From an uncultured Clostridia bacterium (GTDB lineage: Bacteria > Bacillota > Clostridia > Oscillospirales > Ruminococcaceae): a DNA stretch of 6,852 bases. The stretch lies in the NCBI GenBank assembly GCA_947381875.1, contig CANCXY010000182.1, positions 1 to 6,852 of the forward strand. The letters run 5' to 3'. The position numbers and the translations under genes were made by a program. The notes under the pieces are model-generated. The model ran no database searches. It was not told the DNA's origin and saw only the letters and a list, made by a program, of their open reading frames with translations. Positions 5,133 to 6,852 of this stretch are shown here, in pieces. The first letter of the stretch is position 1. Every line of letters begins with the position of its first letter.

Positions 5133-5302
5133 CGGGGTATCGTCCTTTCAATGTAGTTTCTTCCTATGACCTCCTGCATTGCCTGCCATACTTCCTGAGA
5201 GGAATAACGCGTATCTGTCAGTTTCGCTTCCTGTTCAGCTTCCCTGAGTTTTGCGTAAATTTCGCTGTCCAGATGCAATTCTTCTGTGATGGAAACGGCC
5301 AT
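5093..5302 (-). CDS. Small antitoxin-like protein without visible toxin
   Basis: The product is a 69-residue protein. Residues 1-47 (EELHLDSEIYAKLREAEQEA and RYSSQEVWQAMQEVI) resemble the charged helical tail of Phd/RelB-type antitoxins in Clostridia; this is recalled, not checked. Residues 57-69 are encoded antisense to the end of the YfjL-like gene and look unnatural. A GCAGGAGGTC string near + position 5172 is placed like a ribosome site for a following toxin gene, but no toxin frame follows. The gene's own ribosome site is weak (AAGTGA, about 12 nt before the ATG). It may be a truncated or orphan antitoxin, a remnant, or a chance ORF. Confidence 0.45.
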   Translation of the reverse strand: MAVSITEELHLDSEIYAKLREAEQEAKLTDTRYSSQEVWQAMQEVIGRNYIERTIPRHTIASFGTASAL

Positions 5303-5373
5303 ATATTGCCATAGTCACTTCTTGCTAAATCTGTAATCGAATTTTCCCGTTGCCCCGCAATGATATTTTCCGC

Positions 5374-5401
5374 TTGTTTTTTCGCCAGAATATGATACAA
5401 T
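5374..5401 (+). promoter_or_regulatory. Candidate SigA promoter of the MATE gene
   Basis: TTGTTT (-35, 5374-5379), a 16-bp spacer and TACAAT (5396-5401) with an extended TGA before it. The start would be near 5408, about 35 nt before the ATG, and the leader would include the AAAAGGAG ribosome site. Confidence 0.55.
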
Positions 5402-5442
5402 ATCCCTATCAAACCCCGCAGGAAAAGGAGCCGACATCCCCC

Positions 5443-6795
5443 ATGCCAATAGACAAGCGCAAATTCAACAAAACCCTCATCCGCCTCACCGTCCCCATCG
5501 CCCTGCAAAGCCTGATGCTTGCCTCCGTCGCGGCGGCGGACGCCCTGATGTTGGGCACGGTGGCGCAAAGCGAGATGACCGCCGTCTCCCTCGCCACACA
5601 GATTCAGTTTGTGCAAAACATGTTTGTCACCGCCATCACCAGCGCGGGCGCAATCCTCGGTGCGCAGTACTGGGGCAAAGGCGACACCACGGCGCTCGAA
5701 GATATTTTCCATATGATTCTGCGCTACGCGGGCCTTGTCTCCGTCGCATTTTTCCTCGCGTGCGAATTGCTGCCCGGCCCGCTGATGCACATTTTCACAA
5801 GCGACCCGGAACTGATCGCCATCGGCAGCGCGTACCTGCGCATTGCGGGCTGGTCGTACCTGTTCACAGGCATTTCGCAGTGCTATCTTACCATCATGAA
5901 GGTGACGGACCATGTAAAGCCCGGCGCCCTGATAAGCACCGGCGCGGTGCTTTTGAATATTGTCCTGAACGCAATCTTCATTTTCGGCCTGTTGGGCGCG
6001 CCAAAGATGCAGGCGCGCGGCGCGGCCTTGGCCACCACCATATCGCGCATCGTGGAGCTTGCCCTGTGCGTGGGCGTGTCCGCGCGCCCGACGTACCTGC
6101 GCCCCATCTGGAATCGCTTGGCAAAACTGCCCAAAGCCCTGAAAGCCGACTTCGCCCGCCAGTGCCTGCCGCTGTTAGGCGGTTCGCTGTGCTGGGGCGT
6201 CGGCTTTACATCCTATACCGCCATCATGGGCCATATGGGCACGGATGCGGCGGCGGCCAACTCGGTGGCGGCGGTGGTGCGTGACCTCGTCTGCTGCCTG
6301 TGCAACGGCATTGGCAGCGCGGCGGGCATTATGGTAGGCGGGGAGTTAGGGGCAGGCCGTTTGGAGATGGGCAAAGCCTACGGCATCCGCCTGAAAAATA
6401 TATCGTATGTCATCGGTTTCGGCTCCACGGCCTTTGTCCTCGCCGTCACGCCGGGCGTCCTGCGCATGGTCTCCCTCACCCCCAAGGCGCAGGAGTACCT
6501 CACAGGCATGATGGTCATTATGGCCGTCTATATGATAGGCCGCTGCGTCAACACCGTGACGATCAACGGCGTTCTGGACGGCGGCGGCGATACAGTCTTT
6601 GACCTTTACAGCCTGATTGTAAGCATGTGGTGTATCGCCATCCCGCTGGCGCTGTTGGGGGCGTTCGTGCTGAACTGGTCGCCGCTGGCAGTCTACGCCT
6701 GCACCTGCCTGGATGAAGTGGGCAAGATCCCTTGGGTAATGCTACGTTTCCGCAAATACAAATGGGTGCGCGACCTCACCCGCACCTCCGCCTGA
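5443..6795 (+). CDS. MATE-family multidrug/cation efflux transporter
   Basis: The product is a complete 450-residue inner-membrane protein, the usual MATE length, with about twelve hydrophobic segments arranged as two related halves. The first helix holds the pattern TVPIALQSLMLASVAAADALMLG (16-38), with Asp33 where MATE proteins keep a conserved acidic residue; QARGAALATTISRIVELALC lies near the middle, and NGVLDGGGDT is the late loop typical of the family. Members expel cationic drugs or metabolites using a sodium or proton gradient; the substrate here cannot be told. ATG 5443 follows AAAAGGAG (5423-5430) at a rather long 12-nt spacing. The frame is open back to 5350, but the predicted promoter lies inside that part. 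It is transcribed alone, away from the minus-strand antitoxin-like ORF, and a hairpin repeat follows 5 nt after its stop codon. Codon use is GC-rich like the AraC and NYN genes, unlike the toxin-antitoxin module. Confidence 0.93.
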   Translation: MPIDKRKFNKTLIRLTVPIALQSLMLASVAAADALMLGTVAQSEMTAVSLATQIQFVQNMFVTAITSAGAILGAQYWGKGDTTALEDIFHMILRYAGLVSVAFFLACELLPGPLMHIFTSDPELIAIGSAYLRIAGWSYLFTGISQCYLTIMKVTDHVKPGALISTGAVLLNIVLNAIFIFGLLGAPKMQARGAALATTISRIVELALCVGVSARPTYLRPIWNRLAKLPKALKADFARQCLPLLGGSLCWGVGFTSYTAIMGHMGTDAAAANSVAAVVRDLVCCLCNGIGSAAGIMVGGELGAGRLEMGKAYGIRLKNISYVIGFGSTAFVLAVTPGVLRMVSLTPKAQEYLTGMMVIMAVYMIGRCVNTVTINGVLDGGGDTVFDLYSLIVSMWCIAIPLALLGAFVLNWSPLAVYACTCLDEVGKIPWVMLRFRKYKWVRDLTRTSA

Positions 6796-6800
6796 CGGCT

Positions 6801-6852
6801 GTTGGGCTGCCGCCCAAACCTGCCCAAAGGGCGCTGCCCTTTGGAATCCTGC
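6801..6852 (-). repeat. Two-hairpin copy of the TTTCCAAAGGGG repeat, possible MATE terminator
   Basis: TTGGGC (6802-6807) pairs with GCCCAA (6812-6817), loop TGCC. CCAAAGGGC (6824-6832) pairs with GCCCTTTGG (6836-6844), loop GCT. Read on the minus strand, the order matches hairpins a and c of the cluster at 1554-1640, without the middle hairpin b. It directly follows the MATE stop codon and may end its transcript, though no T-tract is visible before the window ends. Confidence 0.65.

Noticed and set aside
5218..5913. Minus-strand frame of 231 codons antisense to the start of the MATE gene
   Set aside because: The composition is that of a shadow of a membrane gene and no domain is recognised. 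The plus-strand frame codes for an unmistakable MATE protein.

Overview
The window looks like chromosomal DNA of a moderately GC-rich Gram-positive anaerobe of class Clostridia, most likely Oscillospiraceae/Ruminococcaceae-like. The reasons are strong AGGAGG-type ribosome binding sites, SigA-type promoters with extended -10 boxes, an ECF sigma factor with a zinc-finger anti-sigma, a RelB/DinJ-YoeB module, and clustered 'TTTCCAAAGGGG' hairpin repeats between genes. This placement rests on style and protein family, not on a database match.

Layout. Bases 1-354 hold no gene: a truncated hairpin repeat, a perfect 10-bp inverted repeat, a strong intrinsic terminator (117-168), a possible promoter (212-239) and a long leader hairpin (272-303). 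A small metal-binding-type cupin (355-741, +) converges on an AraC-family regulator (775-1500, -). The regulator diverges from a NYN-LOTUS putative RNA-processing protein (1679-2536, +), and a three-hairpin repeat cluster fills the gap between them. The NYN gene ends in its own terminator.

Next is a compact type II toxin-antitoxin operon (2676-3222). It has a near-consensus promoter overlapped by a 12-bp inverted repeat that is probably the autoregulatory operator, and it ends in its own terminator. A three-gene operon follows (3360-5132): ECF-like sigma factor, membrane zinc-finger anti-sigma joined by an ATGA overlap, and a membrane-anchored protein resembling the YfjL-like family. Its end overlaps, tail to tail, a small minus-strand antitoxin-like ORF (5093-5302) with no visible toxin. 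A complete MATE-family efflux transporter (5443-6795) closes the window, followed at once by another copy of the hairpin repeat.

How the genes work together. The window is a series of short, independently transcribed units typical of accessory sequence: a regulator and cupin pair, an RNA-binding/nuclease protein, a toxin-antitoxin module, an envelope-sensing sigma module and an efflux pump. The most notable features are the non-classical pairing of a RelB/DinJ antitoxin with a YoeB toxin and its clear operator, the third protein of the sigma operon, the NYN-LOTUS protein, and the modular hairpin family. I found no RNA genes, CRISPR arrays or transposases.
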